DNA of 55,032 nucleotides from assembly GCF_030065885.1 (NCBI RefSeq), contig NZ_JASJCS010000014.1, positions 1 through 55,032 on the forward strand, read 5' to 3'. This document shows, in pieces, positions 35,376 to 43,395 of this stretch. How positions within the stretch are numbered: the first letter of the stretch is position 1; each line of letters begins with the position of its first letter. Both the position numbers and the translations under genes were made by a program. Below the pieces are notes generated by a model. That model saw only the letters and a program-made list of their open reading frames with translations. It was not told where the DNA came from and did no database searches. The DNA is from Ilumatobacter sp. Lineage in GTDB: Bacteria > Actinomycetota > Acidimicrobiia > Acidimicrobiales > Ilumatobacteraceae.

Positions 35376-36437
35376 ATGGCCCCCACCACCCCTCGACCAT
35401 CCCTCCAGACGACTCCCCGACCGGGCTCGCGAGGGGGCGCGCCATGGGTCGCGGCCCAGTTCGGCCTCGTCGGCGCGGCGATCCTGCTCTACTTCGGCGT
35501 CCGCGGCATGACGCAGGGCGACGTCGACGAGGCCGTCGCACACGGCCATGACCTGCTCCGATTCGAGTCGGCGCTGGGCCTCGACGTCGAGGAGCACCTC
35601 CAGGACGCCGTGCTGGCCCACGACGCCCTCGTCACCGCCGCCAACTGGGTGTACATCTGGGGCCACTGGCCGGTCATCGTCGCCACCCTCGTCTGGCTCG
35701 CCCGTCGCCACCGCGATCACTACCGGCTGCTTCGGGACGCGATGTTCGTCTCGGGCGCGATCGGACTCGTCGTGTTCGCGCTCTACCCGGTGGCGCCGCC
35801 GCGCCTGCTCGGCATCGGCATGACCGACACCGTGACCGAGCTGTCCAACTCCTACCGGGTGCTCCAGCCGCCGTCGCTCGTGAACAGGTACGCCGCACTG
35901 CCCAGCCTCCACGTCGGCTGGAACCTGCTCGTCGGGGTCACCGTGGCCGGCGTCGCACGCGGCCGGCTCGGGCGAGCGTTCGCCATCGGCGGCCCGATCG
36001 CCATGACCGCCGCCGTGGTGCTCACCGCCAACCACTACGTGGTCGACGCGGTGGCCGGCGCCGCCGTCGCACTCGTCGGTCTCGGCTCGGTCGTGCTCGT
36101 CCGGCGCGGTCGGCTCGGCACCGGCGTCGGCTCCGACCCGCTCCGGGTTGCGTGGCAGCCGAGCGGCTCACACGTCGCGGCACCGGCCGCCGCCACCACG
36201 GGCACCGCGAGCGCCGGGGAGCGAGGCGCAGATGCAGCGCGTCCTCGCCGGCCGGTGCGGCCTCGACATGCGTCAGCTCACGATGATCGAGGTGCTGACA
36301 GTGCCGGGAGCACAGCGCGGCCGGCAGCCGCGTGCGCACGAGCAGCAGCGACGGGGCCGTCGGACGCCCTCAGCTCGCCTGCGGACCCTCGCCCAGCGGC
36401 ACCGCGACGACGAGCCATGCCAGGCGGAACAGCATGA
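35376..36437 (+). CDS. PAP2-superfamily membrane protein (inositol phosphotransferase-like)
   Basis: This 353-residue protein has about six membrane spans and the PAP2_3-type motifs ALYPVAPPRLLG, ALPSLHVGWNLL (conserved Ser-His) and TANHYVVDAVAG (conserved His and Asp). It likely handles phospholipid headgroups or lipid phosphates at the membrane. The last 100 residues (after about residue 255) are Arg/Ala/Pro-rich and look like a reading frame open only because of high GC; an error or a disordered tail are both possible. AGGAG precedes the ATG at 35376. Confidence 0.75.
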   Translation: MAPTTPRPSLQTTPRPGSRGGAPWVAAQFGLVGAAILLYFGVRGMTQGDVDEAVAHGHDLLRFESALGLDVEEHLQDAVLAHDALVTAANWVYIWGHWPVIVATLVWLARRHRDHYRLLRDAMFVSGAIGLVVFALYPVAPPRLLGIGMTDTVTELSNSYRVLQPPSLVNRYAALPSLHVGWNLLVGVTVAGVARGRLGRAFAIGGPIAMTAAVVLTANHYVVDAVAGAAVALVGLGSVVLVRRGRLGTGVGSDPLRVAWQPSGSHVAAPAAATTGTASAGERGADAARPRRPVRPRHASAHDDRGADSAGSTARPAAACARAAATGPSDALSSPADPRPAAPRRRAMPGGTA

Positions 36438-36629
36438 GATGGGTCCACCGCGACCTCATCGCACTCGGAGCCCGCCGGGGCGCGGCGCAGCGCCTCGCGG
36501 AGCGATCTGCCAGCATCGAATCATGCCCGACGTGATCCACGCTCGACGTCCGCCCGGTGCCACTGCCGTCGAGGCGCCGACACCATCGCGATCCGCCACC
36601 ATCACCGTCGAACGAGTCCGGGAGTTGCG

Positions 36630-37487
36630 ATGACGAACTTCGCACGTGAGCTGTGGCGCCGTATCGAAACGCTCCACGCCGTCACCTACTTCGCCCACGA
36701 ACCGCTGGACGCGTGCGCCTCGCTCGGCGTCCGGGGATTCTGGCGCTGCTACTTCGGGTATCGCGCCGCCCCGCTCGGCGCCTGCTCGGCGGGAACGGTG
36801 ACCGCGACGTTCTTCGGGTTCGCTCCGTCGATGGTGCAGCGTGCCGTGCCCTCCATCTGGGACATCGCGACACCGGCCGCGCTGATCGAATCCCGCACGA
36901 CGAGCGCCGCCGCCGCACTCCGCCGCCTCGCCGGCGACGAGCTCGACGCCGCCCTCGCGGACGGCTGGCTGCTCGCCACACTCGACGCCGCAGGCCGACA
37001 TGCGTCGCCCGGGGGACGCCCCCTGTTCGCCGCCAACCGCGACCTCGACCTCCCCGACGATCCCGTCGCTGCGCTCTGGCAGCACGCGACCAGCCTGCGC
37101 GAGCACCGCGGCGACAGCCACGTCAACGCCTGGTCGACCCGCGGCTACACCCCGCTCGAGGTGGCGGTGCTCTTCGTGGCCGACGGCGGCACCACACGCG
37201 ACGCCCTGCAACCCAACCGGGGCTGGACCGACGACGAATGGACGGACGCCGCGGCCCTCCTCGAGCGACGCGGCGCGATCGCCGACGGGAAGGTGACCGA
37301 AGCCGGCTCGACGATCCGCGCCGAGGTCGAGCACACCACCGACGAGCTCGCCGACGAGCCGTTCGGATCGCTCGACGCCGCCGACCGGCGGCGGCTGCTC
37401 GACCTGCTCGAACCACCCGCACGCGCGATCAGCGGATCCTCGATCATCCCGGCCACGAACCCGATGGGTGTCCGCCTCATCGACTGA
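36630..37487 (+). CDS. SCO6745-like helix-turn-helix family protein
   Basis: This 285-residue protein resembles the actinobacterial SCO6745 family: ELWRRIETLHAVTYFAHE at the N-terminus, GFWRCYFGYRAAPLG, FFGFAPSMVQRAVPSIW, and a winged-helix-like C-terminus (DDEWTDAAALLERRGAIAD, TEAGSTIRAEVEHTTDEL). The function is unknown; the family is described as MarR-like. GGGAG lies before the ATG. The 192 bp before it (36438-36629) show no gene. Confidence 0.7.
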   Translation: MTNFARELWRRIETLHAVTYFAHEPLDACASLGVRGFWRCYFGYRAAPLGACSAGTVTATFFGFAPSMVQRAVPSIWDIATPAALIESRTTSAAAALRRLAGDELDAALADGWLLATLDAAGRHASPGGRPLFAANRDLDLPDDPVAALWQHATSLREHRGDSHVNAWSTRGYTPLEVAVLFVADGGTTRDALQPNRGWTDDEWTDAAALLERRGAIADGKVTEAGSTIRAEVEHTTDELADEPFGSLDAADRRRLLDLLEPPARAISGSSIIPATNPMGVRLID

Positions 37488-37614
37488 TCCATCGTTCGGG
37501 CTGCTGGCCGATCACCGATGTCGGGCGCCGATGTCGGGCTTCGGCAACGTCGAGACCACCACGAGCGGGCCGAGGGGAAGCACCATGCGCCGCGCCCTGC
37601 TCCGAACTTCGCCA

Positions 37615-37646
37615 TGCGGCGCCACCGGTCCACCTGCGGCGCCGCA
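37615..37646. terminator. Hairpin between convergent genes
   Basis: TGCGGCGCC and GGCGCCGCA enclose a 14-nt loop between the SCO6745-like gene and the small membrane protein gene that ends at 37656. It may serve both strands. Confidence 0.45.
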
Positions 37647-37655
37647 GTAGGGGCG

Positions 37656-38087
37656 CTAGGAGGGGTCGATCTCGATGAGGGCCATGGCGATGGCGATCGA
37701 GCCGAGGATCACGAACACGGCGTAGACCCCGAGCGCCCGGCGCACCGCTTGGCTGGTTCCGACCCGTACGCCTTCGGTTCGATAGCCGAGGAGCTTGATC
37801 GCCTGCCGGCCGCCGGTGTCGAGGTAGACGGCGCCACCGATCAGCGCGAGGTACGGCCACCAGGCGCCGTCGATCAGCATCAAGACGCCGGCGACGGGCA
37901 GGGTCCACATCGACAGCAGGTCCCAGCGGGCGGTGCCGGCGGTGTCCCGTGCGTAGATCGGGTCGATGGTGTCGGGCTGCTCCTGGAGTCCGAGTCGTCG
38001 TGCGAGCGGGAGGTCGACCACGGAGATCCACTGGCCGAGGTAGATCGGCCACATGAGGAGCGCCAGGAGGGCGGTGACGGTCTGCAT
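37656..38087 (-). CDS. Small membrane protein B, paralogue of the preceding gene
   Basis: A 143-residue protein with four likely membrane spans. Residues 18-36 (GQWISVVDLPLARRLGLQE) match residues 27-45 of the 149-residue neighbour at 11 of 19 positions, in the order G-Q-S-V-D-L-A-L-G-Q-E, so the two are tandem paralogues. It is the third gene of a TetR-led operon and has a GGGAG-type Shine-Dalgarno sequence. I do not recognise a named family. A heteromeric membrane complex is a reasonable inference. Confidence 0.65.
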   Translation of the reverse strand: MQTVTALLALLMWPIYLGQWISVVDLPLARRLGLQEQPDTIDPIYARDTAGTARWDLLSMWTLPVAGVLMLIDGAWWPYLALIGGAVYLDTGGRQAIKLLGYRTEGVRVGTSQAVRRALGVYAVFVILGSIAIAMALIEIDPS

Positions 38088-38125
38088 TGCCTACTCCCTT
38101 CGTCGGAGCTGTGAGGGGGCCGCGT

Positions 38126-38575
38126 TCACGAGACCACCGTCTGGGAGTTGGCGACGGCGATCGTCAGGAGGCCGGTGGTGAGGTTGGCGACGATCCAGAT
38201 GTGCCGCGCCGGCCATCGGGTGAAGGGACGGTGGTAGCCCACTCGTGCCTGGTTCCTCGTCCAGAACCAGAAGCTCAGCGCGTGGTAGGTGAGGGCGACG
38301 CCGGGCACCCACGCCCACACGTATCCCCAGGCTGCGTCGGCGATGAGGCCGACGGCAGCGATGGCATACGTCCAGCCGATCAGGACGTCGGCGACGGCGA
38401 TACCGAGCTCGTACGCCCGGTACTCCTCGGGGGAGTCTGCCTCCTGGATGCCGAGCTTGATGGCGCCCTCCAAGTCGAGCACCGAGTAGAGCTGGCCGAG
38501 GAAGTGGAATCCGAACCCGACAGCGAGGACGAGCACTCCGGCCGCGACGTTGGCCTGCGGGAAGATCTGATCCAT
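38126..38575 (-). CDS. Small membrane protein A, paralogue of the following gene
   Basis: A 149-residue protein with four likely membrane spans (about 8-30, 58-80, 83-103, 122-142). The conserved block is GQLYSVLDLEGAIKLGIQE at residues 27-45. The ATG at 38575 is chosen for AGGGG upstream; an ATG six codons earlier overlaps the TetR stop. The gene begins 14 bp after the TetR gene ends. No family is recognised. Confidence 0.65.
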   Translation of the reverse strand: MDQIFPQANVAAGVLVLAVGFGFHFLGQLYSVLDLEGAIKLGIQEADSPEEYRAYELGIAVADVLIGWTYAIAAVGLIADAAWGYVWAWVPGVALTYHALSFWFWTRNQARVGYHRPFTRWPARHIWIVANLTTGLLTIAVANSQTVVS

Positions 38576-38589
38576 CGTTCGTTCCCCTT

Positions 38590-39291
38590 TCAAGAGATCT
38601 CGGCAGCGACGCCCTTCGACGAGACCGCGGTGGCAACTCGTTCGGAGTCGCCCAGGACTTCGAGTCTCGGATAGCTCTTCGGCGTCTGCGCCGAGGACTC
38701 GTCGTAGGCGGTGAGTGAGGTGAAGAGCCGGAGCGCGTTGTCGAGCATCCGCGTCGCGATGTCGGCGCCAGGCAGCGCACGGTTGGTGACGAGGTTGGCG
38801 CTCTCACCGCTGATGTAGGCATCGATGACGTAGAACGCGTTCTGCGCGACGTCCCGGTCCGTCTCGGGCGCGCAGGCCACGATCACGTCGACGAACCACT
38901 CGTTCAAGGCCACGACCGTCTGGATCACCTCGTCGGAGTACGTACCGTCGTTGATCGGGTCCCAGCTGATGAATCGGTAGAGCCCCGGATGCTCACGGGC
39001 GTATGTGATCAAGTTGGCGACGACGTGGCGGAGGAAGTCGAGCGGCGGCGCGTCATCGTCGAGGCCGTTCGCGACGGCGTGGGCATAGTGGATGACGGCA
39101 CGTCGAAGGGCTTCCCACAACAGACCGGGTAGGCCATCGAAGTAGTTGTAGACGTTCGTGGGGGCACACCCGACGCGTCGCGCGACCTCTCGCAGGCTGA
39201 GGTTCTGTGACCCACCCTGCTCCTCGATCAGCTCGAGGGTGACATCGACGAACCGTTCAGCCGTTGCCCCGCTGCGCTTCTTGACGACCAT
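38590..39291 (-). CDS. TetR-family transcriptional regulator
   Basis: This 233-residue regulator has a helix-turn-helix LREVARRVGCAPTNVYNYFD near residues 32-51 and a helical ligand-binding domain. The ATG at 39291 is chosen because GAGG lies 9 nt upstream; a TTG five codons earlier is an alternative. It heads an operon with two small membrane proteins and is preceded by a 35-bp palindrome, so autoregulation and control of the two membrane genes are expected. The ligand is unknown. Confidence 0.9.
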   Translation of the reverse strand: MVVKKRSGATAERFVDVTLELIEEQGGSQNLSLREVARRVGCAPTNVYNYFDGLPGLLWEALRRAVIHYAHAVANGLDDDAPPLDFLRHVVANLITYAREHPGLYRFISWDPINDGTYSDEVIQTVVALNEWFVDVIVACAPETDRDVAQNAFYVIDAYISGESANLVTNRALPGADIATRMLDNALRLFTSLTAYDESSAQTPKSYPRLEVLGDSERVATAVSSKGVAAEIS

Positions 39292-39304
39292 GTCGACGTG
39301 CCTC

Positions 39305-39352
39305 AACGCTGTGTCTGAACGCTGTTCATTAACAATGTTAATGTACAGCGTT
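39305..39352. promoter_or_regulatory. 35-bp palindromic operator (39318-39352) plus an extra half-site
   Basis: The palindrome has outer arms AACGCTGT and ACAGCGTT and inner arms CATTAACA and TGTTAATG around one central base; a single pair is mismatched. A third AACGCTGT half-site sits at 39305-39312, 13 bp away. It is markedly AT-richer than its surroundings and lies 27 bp upstream of the TetR start. A TACATT hexamer within it could be the -10 of this operon, so binding would block transcription. Confidence 0.8.
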
Positions 39353-39472
39353 AACGATCAGCGTGTCAAGAGTGCCTGCGAGCTGGAACGGGACGCGGTG
39401 CAGGCATCGGGACAGGTCGTTGTCGAGGTCGGGGCAACTCGGCCCATCAGGACATGTCGAGACGTCTCGTCA

Positions 39473-40882
39473 TCAGGCCGAGTGGGCGGCGTTGTCGAAG
39501 CGGGTGTAGTGACCGAGGAACACGAGCCGCTTGGTGCCGATCGGGCCGGCGCGGTGCTTCGCGATGATGACCTCGGCCGAGCCCTTGTCGGGCGACTCGG
39601 CGTTGTACACCTCGTCGCGGTAGAGGAACATCACCACGTCGGCGTCCTGCTCGAGCGAGCCCGACTCGCGCAGGTCGCTGAGCATCGGCCGCTTGTCGGA
39701 GCGTGCCTCGAGGCTGCGGCTCAGCTGGCTGAGCGCCACGATCGGCACCTCGAGCTCGCGCGCCAGCACCTTGAGGTTCCGGCTGATCTCGCTGACCTCG
39801 AGCTGGCGGTTCTCGGCCGTGCTGCTGCCGCCCATCAGCTGGAGGTAGTCGATGACGATCAGGCCGAGCCCGCCGTAGCGGGCCTTGATGCGGCGCGCCT
39901 TGGCGCGGATCTCCATGACGGTGACGCGCGGGTTGTCGTCGAGGAACAGCGGCACCTCGAGCCGGCCGATCGCCTTGCCGATCTTGGCCCAGTCGGCCTC
40001 TGCGAGCTTGCCGGTGCGCAGCTTCGTACGGTCGACGCGCGCCTCGGCGGCGAGGATGCTCTGGGTCAGCTCTTGGTGGCCCATCTCGAGCGAGAAGAAC
40101 AGCACCGGCTTGGTGGAGTTCTGGGCGACGTGCGACGCCATGCCGAGCGCGAAGCTCGACTTGCCCATCGCAGGGCGGGCACCGACGATGTAGAGCGCGT
40201 TCTCCTGCAACCCGCTCAGCAGTTCGTCGAGATCGGTGTAGCCGGTGGCGACACCGGTGATGGTGTCACCGCGGTCGTAGGTCTCTTGCAGGTGGTCCAT
40301 CACCTCGGGGAGCAGTTCCTCGATGGTGCGGGTCGAGTCGGTGACGCGCTGCTCGGCGACGTTGAAGACCTTGGTCTCGGCCTCGTCGAGCGCCTTGACG
40401 ACGTCGTCGGGTTCGCCGTACGCCAGCTCGGCGATGTCGCCGGCCGCGTAGATCAGCTGCCGCAGGAGCGCCGTCTCCTGGACGATCTTGGCGTAGTGAC
40501 CGGCCGACGAAATGGCCGGCGTAGCGTTCTGCAGCTCGTGCAACGCCTCGGGACCGCCGACCTCGTCGAGCAGGCCGGCGCGGCGCAGCTCGTCGGCGAC
40601 GGTGACGGTGTCGGCCGGCGAGGCGCTCGAGTAGAGCGCACGGATGGCGTCGAAGATGTGGCGGTGTGCCGGACGGTAGAAGTCGGCGGGTTGGAGCCCC
40701 ATCTCGCTGACGGTGCCGATCGCGTCGCGCGACAGCAGCAGCGCGCCGAGCACCGACTCCTCGGCGTCGATGTTGTGCGGTGGGACGCGGCCGCGACTCG
40801 AGGACTGGCGGGGTTGCCGATCGTCGGGTTGTGGTCTGCTCCCGCCGCTGGATTCGATGGGGAAGTACTCATCACCAGCCAT
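39473..40882 (-). CDS. dnaB: Replicative DNA helicase DnaB
   Basis: This 469-residue helicase has the N-terminal domain (PPHNIDAEESVLGALLLS), Walker A GARPAMGKSS at 234-243, Walker B LIVIDYLQLM and the RecA-fold arginine finger region. There is no intein, unlike many actinobacterial DnaB proteins. The ATG at 40882 is chosen by homology; an in-frame start 75 codons upstream adds unconserved sequence across the repeat region. It unwinds DNA at the replication fork as a hexamer. It ends the rpsF-ssb-rpsR-rplI-dnaB block. Confidence 0.95.
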   Translation of the reverse strand: MAGDEYFPIESSGGSRPQPDDRQPRQSSSRGRVPPHNIDAEESVLGALLLSRDAIGTVSEMGLQPADFYRPAHRHIFDAIRALYSSASPADTVTVADELRRAGLLDEVGGPEALHELQNATPAISSAGHYAKIVQETALLRQLIYAAGDIAELAYGEPDDVVKALDEAETKVFNVAEQRVTDSTRTIEELLPEVMDHLQETYDRGDTITGVATGYTDLDELLSGLQENALYIVGARPAMGKSSFALGMASHVAQNSTKPVLFFSLEMGHQELTQSILAAEARVDRTKLRTGKLAEADWAKIGKAIGRLEVPLFLDDNPRVTVMEIRAKARRIKARYGGLGLIVIDYLQLMGGSSTAENRQLEVSEISRNLKVLARELEVPIVALSQLSRSLEARSDKRPMLSDLRESGSLEQDADVVMFLYRDEVYNAESPDKGSAEVIIAKHRAGPIGTKRLVFLGHYTRFDNAAHSA

Positions 40883-40920
40883 GGGGATCTCACTCTGACG
40901 GAACGGCGCTGTGGGATGGA

Positions 40921-41005
40921 AGAGGACAACCACGGAAACGGTGAGGACAACGCGGGAAATCTCGGGGACAAGCCGGTCGTGCGCTGTGGACGCCCATGTG
41001 GACAA
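40921..41005 (-). promoter_or_regulatory. Cluster of five DnaA-box-like nonamers before dnaB
   Basis: Read toward dnaB: TTGTCCACA (9 of 9 to the actinobacterial DnaA box), GCGTCCACA, TTGTCCCCG, TTGTCCTCA and TTGTCCTCT (7-8 of 9). On the plus strand they start at 40997, 40985, 40963, 40942 and 40921, all in one orientation, with steps of 12, 22, 21 and 21 bp. They lie about 40-125 nt before the dnaB start. Confidence 0.5.
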
Positions 41006-41063
41006 CTGTGACGCGACGGTGTCACAAGGTGGCGGACTGCCAGCGGGTCCGGTGCGGCAGTCC

Positions 41064-41215
41064 GGAACGCGTGAGCTTCTTGCGCACATACTGCGCAACT
41101 TCCTCACGCGTTGCCCCCGCTCGCCGGGTGGGCGGGCGCGGAACGCGTGAGCTTCTTGCGCACATACTGCGCAACTTCCTCACGCGTTGCCCCCGCTCGC
41201 CGGGTGGGCGGGCGC
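41064..41215. repeat. Perfect 76-bp tandem duplication with nested inverted repeats
   Basis: Two identical 76-bp units at 41064-41139 and 41140-41215. Each contains outer arms AACGCGTGAG / CTCACGCGTT and inner arms TTGCGCA / TGCGCAA around a CATAC loop, so each can form a long interrupted hairpin. A third unit is started (GGAAC) and is then replaced by the adjoining hairpin. It fills the dnaB-rplI gap; no protein is supported here. Confidence 0.85.
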
Positions 41216-41216
41216 G

Positions 41217-41254
41217 GAACGGCCCCGCGCTCGGCTGGAGCGACGGGGCCGTTC
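41217..41254 (-). terminator. Hairpin terminator after rplI
   Basis: Perfect 11-bp arms GAACGGCCCCG and CGGGGCCGTTC with a 16-nt loop, about 75 nt after the rplI stop. No T-run, as is common in high-GC actinobacteria. Confidence 0.6.
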
Positions 41255-41280
41255 GGTCAGCTCTGGTTACGTCGACTTCT

Positions 41281-41340
41281 GGCGTCGGCGAACCGACTCC
41301 GGTCAGGCGTCGGCGAACCGACTCCCTCAGGCGTCGGCGA
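41281..41340. repeat. 24-25 bp repeats overlapping the rplI 3' end
   Basis: Three copies of GGCGTCGGCGA with spacing 25 and 24 bp, the last lying inside the rplI coding end. The final rplI codons appear to have been duplicated downstream. Confidence 0.6.
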
Positions 41341-41776
41341 CGACCTCGAGGGTGATCGGGAACGAGACCTGCGGGTGCAGCGCTGCGGTGACGGTGTGCT
41401 GACCGGTGGTCTTGATCTGCTCGTCGATCTCGATGACCTTGCGGTCGAGCTCGACGCCGGTCTGCTCGTGGACGGCGGCGACCACGTCACTCGACGTGAC
41501 CGAGCCGAACAGCCGACCCTCGGCACCGGCCTTGGCGGCGATGGTGATCACCTTCGGCACCAGCGTGGACGCCACCGTGGTGGCGGCATCACGGTCGCTC
41601 GCGTCGCGGAGGTCGCGGGCCCGCCGCATCTTGGCGGCCTGCGCGATGGCGCCGTCGGTGGCCTTCAGCGCGTGGCCCTTGGGCAGCAGGAAGTTGCGGG
41701 CGTGACCGTCGGCGACGTCGACGATGTCACCGCGCTTGCCGAGACCGTCGACGTCGTTGCGGAGGATGACCTGCAT
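41327..41776 (-). CDS. rplI: 50S ribosomal protein L9
   Basis: This 149-residue protein shows the L9 N-terminal motif MQVILRNDVDGLGKRGDIVD, GHARNFLLPKGHA and the C-terminal domain (RLFGSVTSSDVV). It binds 23S rRNA near the L1 stalk. The start is 2 bp after the rpsR stop. Confidence 0.97.
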   Translation of the reverse strand: MQVILRNDVDGLGKRGDIVDVADGHARNFLLPKGHALKATDGAIAQAAKMRRARDLRDASDRDAATTVASTLVPKVITIAAKAGAEGRLFGSVTSSDVVAAVHEQTGVELDRKVIEIDEQIKTTGQHTVTAALHPQVSFPITLEVVADA

Positions 41777-41778
41777 GA

Positions 41779-42243
41779 TCAGACCTCGCTCGCTTCGGCC
41801 ACCGACTCGGCGCCGGCGCCGGCCGCCGTGTCGACGGCAGCCCCGGCCGCGGCGTCGACGTTCTCGTCGTCACCGTCGGGGGCACCACCCTCGACCTGGC
41901 TGTCGGGGCCCTGGTCGTCGCGGGGCGGACGCCGGTCGCCGTCGCGGTCACGGTCGCGACCGCGACCCTGCCGTGCCGCCGAGGCGACGCGACGGGCGTA
42001 CGGCAGCAACGCCATCTCACGGGCGATCTTGATCGCCTTGGCGACCTCGAGCTGCTGCTGACGGTCGTTGCCCGAGACCCGCATGTTGCGGATCTTGGCG
42101 CGATCGCTCATGAAGCGGCTGAGCAGGTCGACGTCCTTGTAGTCGACGTACTCGACCTTCTCGATGATGAGCGGGCTGGTCTTCTTCTTGTATTTGCGGG
42201 GGTTCTCTGGCTTCCCGCGGCCACGGGGGCTCTTCTTCGCCAT
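41779..42243 (-). CDS. rpsR: 30S ribosomal protein S18 with long C-terminal extension
   Basis: The first 87 residues are S18 ([30 protein letters not shown]), of the zinc-free type without CxxC. An extra tail of about 66 residues follows, first Arg/Asp-rich, then Ala/Asp/Glu-rich. Bacterial S18 usually ends near residue 75-90, so the tail is an unusual addition of unknown role. Confidence 0.95.
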   Translation of the reverse strand: MAKKSPRGRGKPENPRKYKKKTSPLIIEKVEYVDYKDVDLLSRFMSDRAKIRNMRVSGNDRQQQLEVAKAIKIAREMALLPYARRVASAARQGRGRDRDRDGDRRPPRDDQGPDSQVEGGAPDGDDENVDAAAGAAVDTAAGAGAESVAEASEV

Positions 42244-42318
42244 GTGAGTTCAGGTCCTTCCGGGACGACAGATCGTGGGTGCGTCAGGTCGTGGGTGCGT
42301 CGTGCTGCGTGAGGTTGG

Positions 42319-42768
42319 TCAGAACGGCTCTTCGTCGCCGTAGACGGGGTCGGGCTGGCGGGCGGCACCACCGCCGCCGCCCCCACCGCCGGAGAAGCCG
42401 CCGTCGCCGCCGGAACGCTCGGTGCGCTCGACCTGGGCCTGGGCCCAGCGGAGGCTCGGACCGACCTCGTCGGCGATGACCTCGACGACCGTGCGCTTGT
42501 CGCCGTCCTGCGTCTCCCAGCTGCGCTGCTCGAGGCGGCCGGTGACGATGACACGGGTGCCCTTCGAGAAGGTGGCGGCGGCGTTCTCACCGAGCTCGCC
42601 CCAGCACACGACGTTGAAGAAGGAGGTCTGCTCCTGCCATTCGCCGTTCTGCTGGTAGCGCCGGTTGACGGCGATGCCGAAGCTGGCGACCCCGCGCCCA
42701 CCGGTGGTGTACCGGAGCTCGGGATCGCGGGTGAGGTTGCCGATCAGTGTGACGGTGTTGCTGGCCAT
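42319..42768 (-). CDS. ssb: Single-stranded DNA-binding protein
   Basis: This 149-residue protein has the OB fold (ASNTVTLIGNLTRDPELRYT, TSFFNVVCWGELGENAA), a Gly-rich linker and the acidic tail ending DEEPF, which recruits replication and repair proteins. It sits between rpsF and rpsR, the standard order. The 75-bp gap to rpsR contains short direct repeats (GTCGTGGGTGCGTC) but no gene. Confidence 0.96.
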   Translation of the reverse strand: MASNTVTLIGNLTRDPELRYTTGGRGVASFGIAVNRRYQQNGEWQEQTSFFNVVCWGELGENAAATFSKGTRVIVTGRLEQRSWETQDGDKRTVVEVIADEVGPSLRWAQAQVERTERSGGDGGFSGGGGGGGGAARQPDPVYGDEEPF

Positions 42769-42798
42769 TGGGTGGCTGCCTTTCGTGGGCGCTGCCGA

Positions 42799-43131
42799 TC
42801 AGGCAGCGTCGACCGCCATGCCGCGGCGCTCGGCCTCGGCGTCGGGCAGTCGGATGAGCTTGTGGCGGACGACGTCGTCCGCGAGGCGGAGGTGGCGCTC
42901 GAGCTCGTCGAGGGAACCGCCCTCGGCGAGGCACTCGACCACGAGGTAGTAGCCGGCTTCCTTCTTGTCGATCGGGTAGGCGAACGGGCGCTTGCCCCAC
43001 CAATCGGGCTTGCCGTGGACCGAGCCGCCGACCTCTTCGATCCCGTCGGTCACCATCTTGACGTAGGAATGGGCGTGGGGCTCGTCGGCGTCACCGTCGA
43101 CGATGACCATCAATTCGTAAGCACGCTGCAT
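42799..43131 (-). CDS. rpsF: 30S ribosomal protein S6
   Basis: This 110-residue protein has MQRAYELMVIVDGD and KRPFAYPIDKKEAGYYLV, typical of S6, which binds 16S rRNA with S18. The ATG at 43131 is chosen by homology and length; GGGAG is 11 nt upstream. Upstream in-frame sequence is not part of the gene. Confidence 0.96.
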   Translation of the reverse strand: MQRAYELMVIVDGDADEPHAHSYVKMVTDGIEEVGGSVHGKPDWWGKRPFAYPIDKKEAGYYLVVECLAEGGSLDELERHLRLADDVVRHKLIRLPDAEAERRGMAVDAA

Positions 43132-43222
43132 GCGTGTGGAACTCCCTTCGGACTGTGGCCGGACCCGGAGGCCGGCCGGTGGCCCCACCGCGGCGGTGGA
43201 GCAGGGTAAATATGACCGTGCG

Positions 43223-43228
43223 AGTGTA
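43223..43228 (-). promoter_or_regulatory. Candidate -10 TACACT of the rpsF operon
   Basis: TACACT lies about 90 nt before rpsF, leaving a leader long enough for an autoregulatory RNA. TATTTA at 43207-43212 is an alternative. The divergent space 43132-43395 otherwise shows no gene. Confidence 0.35.
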
Positions 43229-43382
43229 CCGGCGGGCCGAAGGACATGCTCCCCACCCTGAGACGGGGGTGTTGCATCGTTGACCGACCACGGGCCCTCG
43301 CCGACGAGCGCCCGCTCGGGATCGTGACCGACGCCACACGTCACGCCGCCGAACCCACCCGCACCCACGCGCGACGCACTGG

Positions 43383-43388
43383 TAGACA
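43383..43388 (+). promoter_or_regulatory. -10 hexamer TAGACA, leaderless start of the exporter operon
   Basis: TAGACA lies 7 nt before the GTG at 43396. Confidence 0.45.
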
Positions 43389-43395
43389 CGCGCAG

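Noticed and set aside
36148-36633. 161-codon frame between the PAP2 and SCO6745-like genes
   Set aside because: It overlaps the PAP2 C-terminal region in another frame and has no recognisable motif, start signal or conservation.
39473-40882. Intein in dnaB
   Set aside because: The Walker A and other conserved blocks are continuous and the length is normal for intein-free DnaB.
41007-41026. CRP-like site TGTGA...TCACA near the dnaB upstream region
   Set aside because: The half-sites are 10 bp apart rather than 6, so it does not fit the CRP spacing.
40883-41326. Chromosomal origin of replication
   Set aside because: DnaA-box-like motifs are few, in one orientation, with no AT-rich unwinding region and no dnaA/dnaN nearby; recorded only as a possible regulatory cluster.
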